DNA from: Siphonodentalium dalli
Lineage: Eukaryota; Mollusca; Scaphopoda; Gadilida; Siphonodentaliidae
Reading direction: 5' to 3'
NCBI GenBank assembly: GCA_032622095.1
Contig: CP136063.1
Location: forward strand, 281,905,426 to 281,969,425
Length of the DNA stretch: 64,000 nt
Of the stretch, positions 44,827-55,175 are shown in pieces. The notes beneath the pieces are model-generated. The model worked only from the letters and a program-made list of their open reading frames with translations, was not told the origin of the DNA and searched no databases. The position numbers were made by a program, and so were the translations under genes. Each line of letters opens with the position of its first letter. The stretch's first letter is position 1.

Positions 44827-45750
44827 TTGAGTTGTTTTGGCTTGCAACCGTTTGATTCTAAATAAAACGCAAATGGGGCCGATTGTTGTTTTAATAAATA
44901 AACATTCATTGGTAAAGAGTGTTTATGTGTTCATTGATATACATGTATGTAAGGTTACATCACATAATTCAGATGCCAATTGTTTATTTTCACCACCAAA
45001 TAGGTACACAGCTCACATATAACGTTATTACCTCTATATGGGAATAGTTCATCAGGGGGCCGTTGACAATTTTATACAGAAGCAATTTCCGAATGTAGTT
45101 TATATATGAGTTTATAATAGTTAATTTCTATCAAATCCTATGGTGGCTTGTCTACAATTTTACACTATTGTAATTAGATATACCCGAAACATGTATAAAA
45201 TAGAACAATTAACATTGATATCAAGTACTATTCCCAACAGACTACCAAATCATTGAAGCATGAATAAACATACTAGTACTAATTTTAGATCAATGCAGAA
45301 ATATTAAAACATTATGATCACACCCCTGCTGTTAGAATGAAATAATCCTGCATGCTTCCTACCAAATTCTGAGTGTCAGTTCCGATGACATTGTGTCAGA
45401 TGTGTTAGATGAAAAAGTATTCCGCTTTTTTTATTGACAGTCTAGCTTTTATAGCTTATACGGGTTAATTTAAGCAATTTCACGGGCGAAATCTAACTTA
45501 CCATAAAGTTATATTGTATTTACTATTATAGGTACCGGTACTTGTATCGGTATATAGGGCTATAACACCAAGGAAAACTATCTGTATTGGCTAATTAATA
45601 CCAATAACCCCAATAAGTTTAAATAGCACTTTAGTGTCAGTAGTCAGTACATGTAACTATTTACTAACAAAGTATAGGGTGGATGTTTTGTCCTTTAAAA
45701 AAAACTATGGCTTCAATCTGACAATTTTAAGCAGATATATTAGTATGGTA
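44827..45750. other. No recognisable feature
   Basis: AT-rich; no supported gene or repeat. Confidence 0.45.
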
Positions 45751-46089
45751 CCATATGTGACCCGCCATATCAAATCCAGTTGTAAGTCGGGATTTTTTTT
45801 ACCTTGTGCCAATGCATTCTCTTATATATGCGAGTCGACCATAGGTCGCCTCGCATATATAAGAGAATGCATTGGCCTAACAATTTCTGGGGCTCTGTAT
45901 GGGTGAAATTATAAAATTGTTAAAGAATACAAGAAAAAATTATTAAAATTGTAAAAAATTGTTAGGCCAATGCATTTTCTTATATATGCGAGGTGACCTA
46001 TGGTCGACTCGCATATATAAGAGAATGCATTGGCACAGGGTAAAAAATCCCGACTTACGACTGGATTTGATATGGCGGGTCACATATGG
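45751..46089. mobile_element. TA-flanked MITE carrying the shared hairpin pair
   Basis: Terminal repeats of about 50 bp (CCATATGTGACCCGCCATAT; inner CAAATCCAGTTGTAAGTCGG) and their inverse, with TA at 45749-45750 and 46090-46091. The interior has two ATGCATTCTCTTATATATGC hairpins identical in kind to those in the TTAA-flanked families, joined by TTAAAGAATACAAGAAAAAA-type spacer. Confidence 0.88.
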
Positions 46090-46091
46090 TA

Positions 46092-47195
46092 ATATAACAA
46101 TAAATTATTTTATTTATTTATCATGAGGCCACAGCAGCAGTAATAAATTCCAGAGGTATAATACCTATCAGAGCAAAATAATTAATAAAACATTCTGGAT
46201 GTTTCTTGAGATAAACCTAACTTCAATATTACAAAGAACTGTATAACATTTTATGTACATGTATGTGGTATGTAATTTAAAATGCTTGAGATTGGTAAGA
46301 ATAATAGCATCTCACTTCCAATTTTACATCCGACAAGGAAGAATCAATTTGTGTTTTGAAGAAATTGTGCTCCAAAATTGATGTTTAAAGGTTAAGTTTA
46401 AAAGAAAATGATCCCAACACTTATGATGTACAGTACGCTATAGTAATTAGTATGTCATTTCATGGCAATGTGAATGTCTACTGTATGGTATTATGAGAAA
46501 TGGCAGCACATTGTCAGAGTAATGATGCCAGATTCTTTTGTTTAGGACTGGGATGATGACATCCAGCTGTGATTTCACCTAATTTTGATGTGACTTTTAG
46601 GGGAACGGGACTACCTGCCCCTGCTGTTTTCAGGGCGGGTCATCCCGATATTAACATGGGCGGGTTGTCCCAAAATTGTTAATAGTAATTATGTTCTTTT
46701 ATGTTCTTTGATGACATATTATTAAAGTTTTTATCAAATAAAACATGTTTATTTATTAATTATGTCAATGTTTTGACAACTTAACGACAATTAAGGTAAG
46801 TGATGACTAATTAAAGGGGTGCTTTCAAAACAAACATTTGATGCAAAGGGTTCATTGTTACAGTGTGTTATCACAACACTTAGTGATCGGGGTTAATCTC
46901 ACTGATGAATACTACGACAGAACATCGGAAGGTACGGAGATAAGAGAGGTTGTTGACTATATACATGTATATATGCAGCGGCAATGGATAAACAGTTTGT
47001 CCTTCCCGCCAGAGAACTGGAGCATCTACATGTACAATGTTCACACCGCCAACAATATAGAAGCCTGGCATCATATAACTCAGTCGACATAAATTTCGAC
47101 TCAGTATATCATATAAATTCATCTATTATAATTATTACGGAGATGTTTACGTCGACTGCATATAACTACAAGAGTTTTTAAACTACGTTCATTAA
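46092..47195. other. Unassigned, with GC-rich block
   Basis: GGGCGGGTTGTCCC at about 46660 recurs in direct orientation at about 47876, suggesting that the sequence between them is an insertion. Overlapping open frames on both strands near 46840-47120 have no recognisable domain. Confidence 0.4.
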
Positions 47196-47577
47196 AGGGG
47201 TACTGTATGCCATTTTCAATAAATTTGCAGTGATAACAATGGTCTAATATCGATAATATATAGAAAACTAAGTAATTTGAGTCGAAAATGTATTCTGTAA
47301 ACGTTTAGGTTAATATGTTGATTATACAATGTGTTATATACAATATAGTGATTATACAATCTTAAATGAGTATATGGGACTACATGTAGTACATGTATGC
47401 ATATAATATAAAAAAATTGATACTTTTGCTTGAAAACTGTCCAAAAATTATACGACGACAATTGGTATTTTCGCCCTCCATCACATAACTTAGTACTCAA
47501 CAGACTTTCAAACAATGAAATCTGGTAATACCTTATTCTATGACTCAGAGACTATAGAAATTGAGTACAGTATCCCT
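47196..47577. mobile_element. TTAA-family MITE (AGGGGTACTGTA), diverged copy
   Basis: The left end TTAA|AGGGGTACTGTATGCCATTT and interior (TAATATCGATAATATATAGA, GTAATTTGAGTCGAA) match 54177-54758. The right end TGAGTACAGTATCCCT is degenerate. Confidence 0.82.
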
Positions 47578-48475
47578 AAAAAAGTTAATCTTCGTTCATA
47601 TCATACTTCGTTCATTAAACTTCGTTCATATCATACTTCGTTCATTAAACTTCGTTCATTAAACTTCGTTTTTAAATTTTGTTTTTAAACTTCGTTCATT
47701 AAACTCGAATAAACATATTATCGTTGATATATTGTTGAGTTTAAGTTATATTATATTACATGTGCATATTATTTATTATTACATCAAATACAAATCTATA
47801 AAGAAAAACCCAGTTTCGTTAAACAAACATCTCATAATCACCTCACACCTCCTAGTTACAGTAATTTTTAGGTGGGCGGGTTGTCCCGGAGTGAAACGGG
47901 TGGGTTGTCTCAGGGGAGGGTAGTCATGGACCCGATTTTTTCTCACTGCATAAAATTAGCCGGTTGGACTGTTTAAATTATATAATATATAGCCGAATTC
48001 AAAAAGGCCAAGGGTAGCTGATTTCAGCTATTGTAACTGATTTTTCACATTTCCCAGACCTGGTCAGTAGTAAGTAACATAAACGATAAAGACTAAAGTC
48101 TATATAGACTATAAGTATAAATTTCTACAGAGAGAACAATTTGTATACATCGCACTATTGGTTTTAAATGCACTCCTCTAGTCTAATTCTGAAGTAAAGA
48201 CAGTAAAATCTGATGCACTGGTATTAATAAAACTTTTATAAAACTAAAACTAAAATGAAGAAGAAAAGCCAAGGGTTAGGCTAGTTCAAACTTCAGTCAT
48301 GAACGTAGTGGCACTAGACTGACTAGTGACTAACTAGTGCGTATCCTTCTGCAAGTGCAAGTTCTGGAAGCAGCAATCTGCTAGACCCTGTTGAGTCACA
48401 ATACATGATATACATCTGTATTGGGACTCTGTTCTCGAATTCTTTGACCCTGTCTGAGACTCATACCTGTTCTAA
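47578..48475. other. Short direct repeats, otherwise unassigned
   Basis: CTTCGTTCAT(TAAA) recurs 6-7 times at 47590-47702. The remainder shows no supported gene. Confidence 0.5.
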
Positions 48476-48481
48476 TTTCAG

Positions 48482-48592
48482 GCGATAAAGGACTCCTGGT
48501 GGCAGATTCTGCTTGGTTCTCTTCTTATGGTGACAATAAAGACAAGATTCCACCAAAAGTTCCGAAATCCTCACCGTGTTGAGCTAAAATAA
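48482..48592 (+). pseudogene. Inverted copy of the possible terminal exon
   Basis: The acceptor-like TTTCAG is at 48476-48481. The copy is 85-90% identical to 49243-49355 in inverse. It has a 6-base length difference near the end, so its C-terminus differs (frame 1 ends NPHRVELK, frame 2 ends KSSPC). AATAAA follows at once. Which copy is ancestral cannot be told. Confidence 0.35.
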
Positions 48593-49242
48593 AGACTTTT
48601 GTCATTTGTGCAAAAAAAATTGTTGTCTGTCTGTTTACGGAAGCGATATTTGACCACATGTTTGTCATGCGCAGTTCAATGTTTCATGATGGTCAATAAA
48701 ACGTGTACTCCACCCCGAAGACGACTGTTGGAAATGTGTACTTGGAAGATATTATGGAAAAACAAAATTCTTTTGCTAAATGTTATGCTACTATGCCAAT
48801 TTATTACATATGTAATAAAAATATTACCGAAAAATTATCAACATATACTTTTTAATAGAATTGTTGCTTCGAAAATATACTATTTAAAAAGTGTACTCCA
48901 AGCCAGAATGAGAAAAAGTGTAGCCAAGTTAGATCATGCTTTATTACCCACTTCTACAAAATGTTGTATTATACTTTCAACAAGTTGTAGAAATATATTG
49001 GTGATATGAAGTAATTATTTTATTCAGTGAAACATAATCAGTTCTCACATTTGGGACATTTGTCATTAGCATAACATTTAGCAAAAGATTATTTTTGTTC
49101 CACAGTCGGAGTCGGGGTGGAGTACACGTTTTATTGACCATCATGAAACATTGAACTGCGCATGGCAAACATGTGGTCGATAATCGCTTCCGTAAACAGA
49201 CAGACAACAATTTCTTTTGCACACATGACAAAAGTCTTTATT

Positions 49243-49355
49243 TTAGCTCATGAACTTGGAAGGCGCGGATTTCGGAACTTTTGGTCGAATCTTGTCTTTA
49301 GCGTCACCATAAGAAGAGAACCAAGCAGAATCTGCCACCAGGAGTCCTTTGTCGC
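49243..49355 (-). CDS. Possible terminal exon of an unidentified small gene
   Basis: TTAATTTCAG (AG at 49357-49356) precedes an open stretch ending at TGA (49248-49250) in one frame and TAA (49243-49245) in another; AATAAA overlaps at 49237-49242. One frame reads ATKDSWWQILLGSLLMVTLK, a short membrane-like segment with a basic end; the other reads DKGLLVADSAWFSSYGD and ends KFMS. The first is in phase with the possible exon at 51008-51199, giving a product of about 92 residues. Both frames are also open in the inverted copy at 48482. I do not recognise the family. Confidence 0.35.
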
Positions 49356-49375
49356 CTGAAATTAAAAAAGGTATG

Positions 49376-50260
49376 CGTTCCCGATGTGGTCACTACTGCC
49401 CCAATCTGAAGCTCTAAAGAGTGTAAATCTTTAGAGCTTCCCTGGAGCTAGCAATCTGCAAAAGTGGGTCTGGGAGTGACAAATCACACCAAAAGATACC
49501 AGCGCCGATATTTCAAAAACCTAAACATTGGGTAATGTTGCATCTAATCCCATACACACATCCACAATATTCATTATATATTCAAACTCATATTCAGAAA
49601 TTTGGACGAAGGAATTTGTATACATCGAAAATCGGCCATGGAAAAGTGAGAAGGCGATTAAATTCCGAGGATGCATTTGGTCATAAATTACAATAGACAC
49701 GGCAAAGGATCAAAGGCAATTAGTCAGAAATAAAAAAACGTGTTGTGCTTTATCACTTGAATAATGGCTGATGATAAAATCCCGCATCACGATGACAAAA
49801 AGGCTCATAAACTAATAAATAAAATTAAACTTTGATAAACGAACCTCCGCCATTTTTCTGTTGCTATTTTGCTTATTTGTATCCGGTCACGTGAGTCTAT
49901 GGCAACATTATCGAATTAACACTTCCGCTGCCGCCGAAGCAACAATTGTTAAAGGTACTCAATCCGATCAGACGGTCCCATACCATCAAGATACAACAAC
50001 AACGTTTCTTCAAAATACACTTTAGTTATCAGAATCGATTTATTGCAAAAAAATTATGCTATATATATCGTATATTTCTCAATGACTTGAATTGACCATT
50101 GACTATAATGATCGTTGATGATATTCGGTATTTGTTACAGTTTTTCTGTATCTATATGTTTCTTCACCAATTCCGCGATGGTTAGGATACGTGTATGGCC
50201 ACCTTTATATAAATAGAGGATGTGTTACTTGGTTGGTTTGCTATATAAGCCCGATATAAG
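49376..50260. other. Unassigned; CpG-containing segment and a solo MITE end
   Basis: On the minus strand AGAAAAATGGCGGAG at about 49850-49865 looks like a translation start context, but no good donor follows. AGGTACTCAATCCGATCAGA at about 49952 is a solo end of the 40278 family. Confidence 0.4.
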
Positions 50261-50890
50261 TCTGAGACAGAATGAGGTACTGATGTTAGGCCTAATATCA
50301 GACCAACCAAGTAATGCTGAATAGGTCATTGTCGCATGGTTTCTGGCAAAAAGACACCCAGGATCTCTTAAACTGTCAAAAAAACACCCAGGATCTCAAA
50401 GACTCACCAACTGAAACAACGGGAATTTTGTTTAGTCGTCTGCTATTAATATTGCTGAATAGGTCATTGTCGCATGGTTTCTGGCAAAAAGACACCCAGG
50501 ATCTTTTAAACTGTCAAAAAGACACTCAGGATCTCGTAAACTGTCAAAAATACACACAGGATCTCAAAGTCTCGCCAAACAACGGGAATTTTGTTTAGTC
50601 GTCTGCTATTAATATTATGATAATTATTTGTTTGTGATCGGAGTGAAATATCAACGAAATTTAATTCGGCTTTGAGTCTGACAGCGCAATTCCGCATCCT
50701 TGATAGTTGGACCAATATTAATAGCAGACGACTAAACAAAATTCCCGTTGTTTGCCGAGACTTTGAGATCCTGGGTGTCTTTTTGACAGTTTAAGAGATC
50801 CTGGGTGTCTTTTTGACAGTTTAAGAGATCCTGGGTGTCTTTTTGCCATAAACCATGCGACAATGACCTATTCAGCCCAAGTAATATCCT
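50261..50890. repeat. Composite repeat: direct duplication plus inverted copy
   Basis: The block GAATAGGTCATTGTCGCATG begins at 50320 and again at 50457 (direct); the inverse CATGCGACAATGACCTATTC is near 50859. Inside each are tandem GACACCCAGGATCTCTTAAA units of about 30 bp. The outer terminus is also found alone at about 6275. It is a foldback element that has expanded internally. Confidence 0.85.
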
Positions 50891-51007
50891 ATTTATTAGT
50901 TAGATCGCTTCTTAGTAACTGATAGGCTAACTCTTTCAATGATCGAGTGACATCACCAAAAGTTATATCTACATTATTTAGCAGTGAAGTTACACATTTA
51001 CCTTTAC

Positions 51008-51199
51008 CTTCTTCGTAGGTATCCCCTCTTGCGGGAGAACCGCCTTTGAGGAGGCGTTATTAGTTCTATTCACCCCATTACTTTCATATACATCTCTGTA
51101 TGGTCGTCTCGAGTGAACCGTGGGATTGTTATGAGTTTGTAAGAGATTTTGACTGAAGTATAGGCCTACTGTAGACATATTTACATATATAGTGTTCAC
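51008..51199 (-). CDS. Possible first coding exon of an unidentified small gene
   Basis: In-frame ATGs lie at 51197-51199 and 51176-51178; the second begins MSTVGLYFSQNLLQTHNNP. The open frame ends PQEGIPTKK before AAG|GTAAAG (donor 51007-51006), phase 0. The composition is mixed and polar, unlike the surrounding repeats. Joined in phase to the possible exon at 49243-49355 it would give a protein with a single C-terminal membrane-like segment. No homologue is recognised. It could equally be a chance frame. Confidence 0.35.
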
Positions 51200-51579
51200 A
51201 TAGTCCCGATTAGCTAAGATGCACTTTATTTACATGGTGTACATAGTATGTCGGTATATGTACTGGTTATACCAGCACTGGGCAATATTACTCTACCATG
51301 AGTGCAGTGAGTATGGCTGAAATATTATGGTTTTAGAATATATGACAAAATAAGAGCCTTTTTAAAAAAAAAGATCGCTATTCATTTTGTTCATATCCAT
51401 CATTTCTGTTTATAAAGGATAAGGTTACATATTATCCAGCCTGGCGTTCCAACTGGTATACAATTTAAGGCACATGACTAATAAAGGCTGCACCGGGGGG
51501 GGGGGTATGCACACACACCAACATACATGGACAAATATTGTAATGGGGGTCGGCATTTTGCATTCGGATCTTTATTCAA
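51200..51579. other. No recognisable feature
   Basis: AT-rich sequence with a short G run at about 51497-51505. Confidence 0.45.
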
Positions 51580-51786
51580 ACATCTCGAATGAGACTTTTC
51601 AGCATGACAAACTTGGTATCTGACTGAGTTCTGATTTATGTCCAGGTTACCATCCCCGGTTCGCTAGCACAAGAGACCAGTACGCTACCTAGACGCCACA
51701 ACCGTCAGGTATCGCTACTCTCACCAAGAGTAGCGAGATCGGACGGTTGTGGCATCTATACGCTACCTCTCGGCTACCGACTTCCC
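51580..51786 (-). mobile_element. tRNA-derived SINE, interrupted
   Basis: The reverse complement matches the 5182 SINE: GAAGTCGGTAGCCGAGAGGT (head, A box), then CTGGTCTCTTGTGCTAGC and GAAAAGTCTCATTCGAGA. The B box is decayed (GAACCGGGGATGG). A 69-bp hairpin splits the head. Confidence 0.78.
51691..51759. mobile_element. 69-bp hairpin insertion with 9-bp target duplication
   Basis: ACGCTACCT occurs at 51682-51690 and 51760-51768. Between them AGACGCCACAACCGTC pairs with GACGGTTGTGGCATCT, and TCGCTACTCT pairs with AGAGTAGCGA. Compared with the intact SINE at 5182, one copy of the flank plus this segment is extra. Confidence 0.8.
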
Positions 51787-52019
51787 TGGCGGTGGTATGA
51801 TATATATACCGTATAATAATATAGTAATTAAATAGTAACATATATAATAAATGTATTCTATTTGCACTGTATGTTTATGAACTGTTCTCTGTTTTTATAT
51901 TCTTTACTTTTGTTATTTTTGACGAATACAATTTATAAAAAATATATATATATACACTGCAGGAGCTATGGGGTAACCATATTAATTACGTGCTCGCTAC
52001 ATTGGGTAACGGTTATACT

Positions 52020-52466
52020 TTTTGCAGGATGTATGTATTCGCGGATGTACATGTATCTTCTCGAAAGTCTCATGTAGCTTTTATCACCGCGTTAATTGCG
52101 TTCGATATTTAGGTGTGAACAATGGCTGGGCCACTCTTGAAGATTTTATTTCGGGGGAAAATGCATAATATAACAGCTAACATTGCTGATGAAGTATGTC
52201 TCAGTTGAAAGTAGACTAAATGTCGTATTGTGAAGTTGTTGGGGTATATTTAATCAGATTAGTAGATTTTTTGTCTGCACTGCGAGGCTTTATGGTGTGA
52301 TGAATGAGAAACCATCAGTGATAAGCCGCAATTGTTGTAATAATTTGAAGGATAAGTTATTTTGACTGAATTCTGAAGTGGTGCATTCATGAAACCAATA
52401 TATTTTATATTATATAATTATATGACTATATAATAATACGATCTTGAGGGCGGTACCATTTCTGAC
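52020..52466. repeat. Paralogous segment, copy 1 (LINE-interrupted)
   Basis: Aligns with 59270-60130: for example GAACAATGGCTGGGCCA, GGTGTGATGAATGAGAAACC, TTGTAATAATTTGAAG and GATCTTGAGGGC. It continues after the LINE at 55176 with TATGGTTTCTTGT (compare 60125). Confidence 0.82.
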
Positions 52467-52473
52467 AGAATCA

Positions 52474-54190
52474 ATATCTCTAGAGGAGTAAGACAGGGTG
52501 ACCCACAGTATGCTGATGACTTAAGCCTCTTCCTCCAGGATGACATTCACTCTCTTAATACTGCCTTTAAACTCATAAGTGATTTCACTAAAATTTCAGG
52601 TTTGAAAGTAAACTTTGAAAAAACTCAGGTTATTTGGATTGGATCGAAACGGGGCTGTGGTGAGGAACTGAAAACTGATGTGCAAGTGGAATGGAACCAT
52701 AATAGCTCAGTAACGATATTAGGTATAAAGTTTGATCTTTTTGGGGAAAGCTATGTTGAAAAAAACTATGTAGACAAAGTTCATAGTATAGAAATATTAT
52801 TAAACGATTGGTCTTTTAGACAACTTAGGTAAAACTACGGTTATAAAAACATTGGCACTACCTATTCTTACACATTGCTTAACAGTACTCCCATCACTAT
52901 CGCAGAACATCAAGAATAGAATACAAAAAATCTTTTTTGAATTTCTTTGGTCTGGAAAACCTGACAAAATTAAGCGAAGTGTTCTGATCAACAACAAGGA
53001 AGAAGGTGGGTTAAATTTCCCCCATCTGGACTCGTATGAAAAAGCACTAAAAATGTCATGGATTAAAAAAATAATCGACCCTTCATTAACAACTGGATGG
53101 AAGACCATATTTTTAGATGAGATTCAACAATATGGAGGGAACAATATTTGGTTCTTGCAACAGGAGGGGTTAGACTTAGTTAGCAGGAAACTTAACCCAT
53201 TCTGGAAATGCCTCTTACAATTTTGGTCTGCATTAGACCAAAATAACACCACAGCCCCTGCAGAGATACAATCCCAGCCATTACATATGAATAAGAATAT
53301 ACAGATCAATAAAAAACCTTTTATTGATAAAAAATGGATAAAACATGGAGTTTACTTTATAAATGATCTAATGGGTGATTCAGACTTTCTGGAATATAAC
53401 ACATTCTGTCAATTATATGATCTACAAACTCCATTCACCATCTATCATGGAGTATTGAATGCTCTCCCTTTATCCTGGAAAGCATATGCGAGAGATAATA
53501 AGAGAATGAACTCTATAACAACTGAAAAAATTGAGACTGTGCAAAATTCAAATAAAACTTGTAAAACCTTTTATCCACTCTTCCGAGGTATGAATTCAAT
53601 AAGATCGGAAACAAATGAGAAATATTGGAAGGACCGCTTAGAAAAATATTTCAATGATGAAGATTGGAAAACTATTTACTTAAAGCCTTATCAATTAACT
53701 GATGATACAAGTCTTCAAACTTTTCAATATAAAATTATTCAAAATATAATGTATACCAACTCAAAACTATTTAAGTGTAAACTTTCAGAAACTGAATTGT
53801 GTACATTTTGTGGGAATACGAAAGAGACTATTTTACACCTTTTCTTTGAATGCGCAGTCTCAAAGTCAATACTGCTTGAATTTCAAGACCGTTTAAAAGA
53901 GTCTTGTAATTTCTCTTCACAATTTACACCAGAATTTGTAATCTTAGGTTTTCTGAAAGACAGCAACTGCAATACAGCAATACTTGATATATGTCTTCTT
54001 TTATATAAGAGAGATATATATTCATGTAAAATGAAGCCTATTAATCCCTCACTCCAAGGATTCTTGGATCGAATCCGGAATTACAAAGCCATAGAAACTT
54101 ATTTTCCTGCCAATCCAGATTCGAAGAAAGAAATTTGTTTTCGTGAAAGATGGAATATGATAGAAAACCTTCTTAAAGGGGTACTGTACG
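52474..54190 (+). pseudogene. Broken LINE ORF2: partial reverse transcriptase and C-terminal zinc-knuckle region
   Basis: RGVRQGDP (52482-52505) is joined directly to QYADDLSLF (52506 onward): the segment normally between the GDP motif and the catalytic YADD box, several tens of residues, is deleted in frame. LKVNFEKTQVIW follows. A frame break near 52829 separates the next stretch, which reads GKTTVIKTLALPILTHC and continues for about 450 residues. CTFCGNTKETILHLFFEC (about 53799-53853) is the CX2CX8HX4C motif of L1/Tx1-type C-termini. The frame then runs into the nested MITE just short of its likely end. It is non-functional. Confidence 0.88.
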
Positions 54191-54758
54191 CCATTTTCAT
54201 TAAATTTCCGGTGACAACAACGATCTAATATCGATAATATATAGAAACATAAGTAATTTGAGTCGAAGATGTATTCTGTAAACGCTCAGGTTAATAGGCT
54301 ATCTTAAAATTTAATAATTTAAAAGTTAATAATTTGATATAAATTGAATTTATGACTGGAGCCATAAAATGGCGTCAATTAAATTACGAATTACCGTAAT
54401 CAAAAACAGTAATTGAGGGATACTGGATTTTAAACCGATCGCACACGCGATCGCTTAAAATATTATGATGATACGGGGAGAACACTCAAGCCACTCACTG
54501 ACTAGCGATGATACAATAACTTAAATGATTATATGGGACTAGTATGCATATAATAAAACTTTTATTTGATTCATTTGGTTGAAAACTTTACAAAAATTAC
54601 TCGACAACGACAATTTGTATTTTTGCATTACGGTAAATTTGTCATCCGTAACATGACTTCGTACTCAACATACTTTCAAATAATGGAAAAATTGTTACCT
54701 TATTCTCCGACTCGGAGACTATAGAAACCAACAACAACATTTGGCGTACAGTACCCCT
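54177..54758. mobile_element. TTAA-flanked MITE (AGGGGTACTGTACGCC family), nested in LINE
   Basis: TTAA at 54173-54176 and 54759-54762. The ends AGGGGTACTGTACGCC and GGCGTACAGTACCCCT are perfect inverses. It is better preserved than the 47196 copy and younger than the LINE that it interrupts. Confidence 0.93.
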
Positions 54759-55175
54759 TTAAACAATCAACACTCTAATATGTATAGATTATAAAAGGCG
54801 CTTATGCCTCAAAAGTTAAACCCTAAATGGTAATTAATATAGCAAATACATTAAATGAATTCTGCATCATACATTTGTATATCACAGTGTAATACACTGT
54901 GAAATGTTTCTGACCAAATTTACTGAATTTACTGAATCCCAAATATGTCCCCTCCAAAATGAGACATACCCAGACATAAATTAGCATTTTAAAGATTCTA
55001 TCACCACCATTTAACAAAGAGAGATATAACTCACCCTGGACTATATAAACAAATTAACACATCACTGATTATATAATTTATTTGTTTCATGTACTTGAGA
55101 TGTTATACATGTATATTGAGATCTGAATAAAAATTATAAAAAAAAAAATTAAAAAAAAAAAACAACATTTCTGAC

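Larger units (their letters stand above)
48476..49375. repeat. Large inverted duplication, arms about 300 bp
   Basis: The left arm 48476-48806 and right arm 49058-49375 are about 85-90% identical in inverse. They include TTTCAGGCGA(T/C)AAAGGACTC and GTGTACTCCACCCCGA. The spacer is about 250 bp. Each arm contains an acceptor-like site, an open segment, a stop and an AATAAA, as if a terminal exon had been duplicated. Confidence 0.88.
52467..55165 (+). mobile_element. L1/Tx1-like non-LTR retrotransposon insertion, 5'-truncated
   Basis: The 10-bp duplication CATTTCTGAC flanks it (52457-52466 and 55166-55175). The right end is an A-rich tail (55132-55165), as expected of target-primed insertion. 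The element retains only the second half of the reverse transcriptase and the C-terminal region. A 582-bp TTAA-flanked MITE is nested at 54177-54758. Confidence 0.88.

Noticed and set aside
46838-47181. Four overlapping frames on both strands
   Set aside because: No domain, splice context or repeat link that would favour any of them.
52602-53309. Small frames overlapping the LINE on the minus strand
   Set aside because: Shadows of the retrotransposon coding strand.
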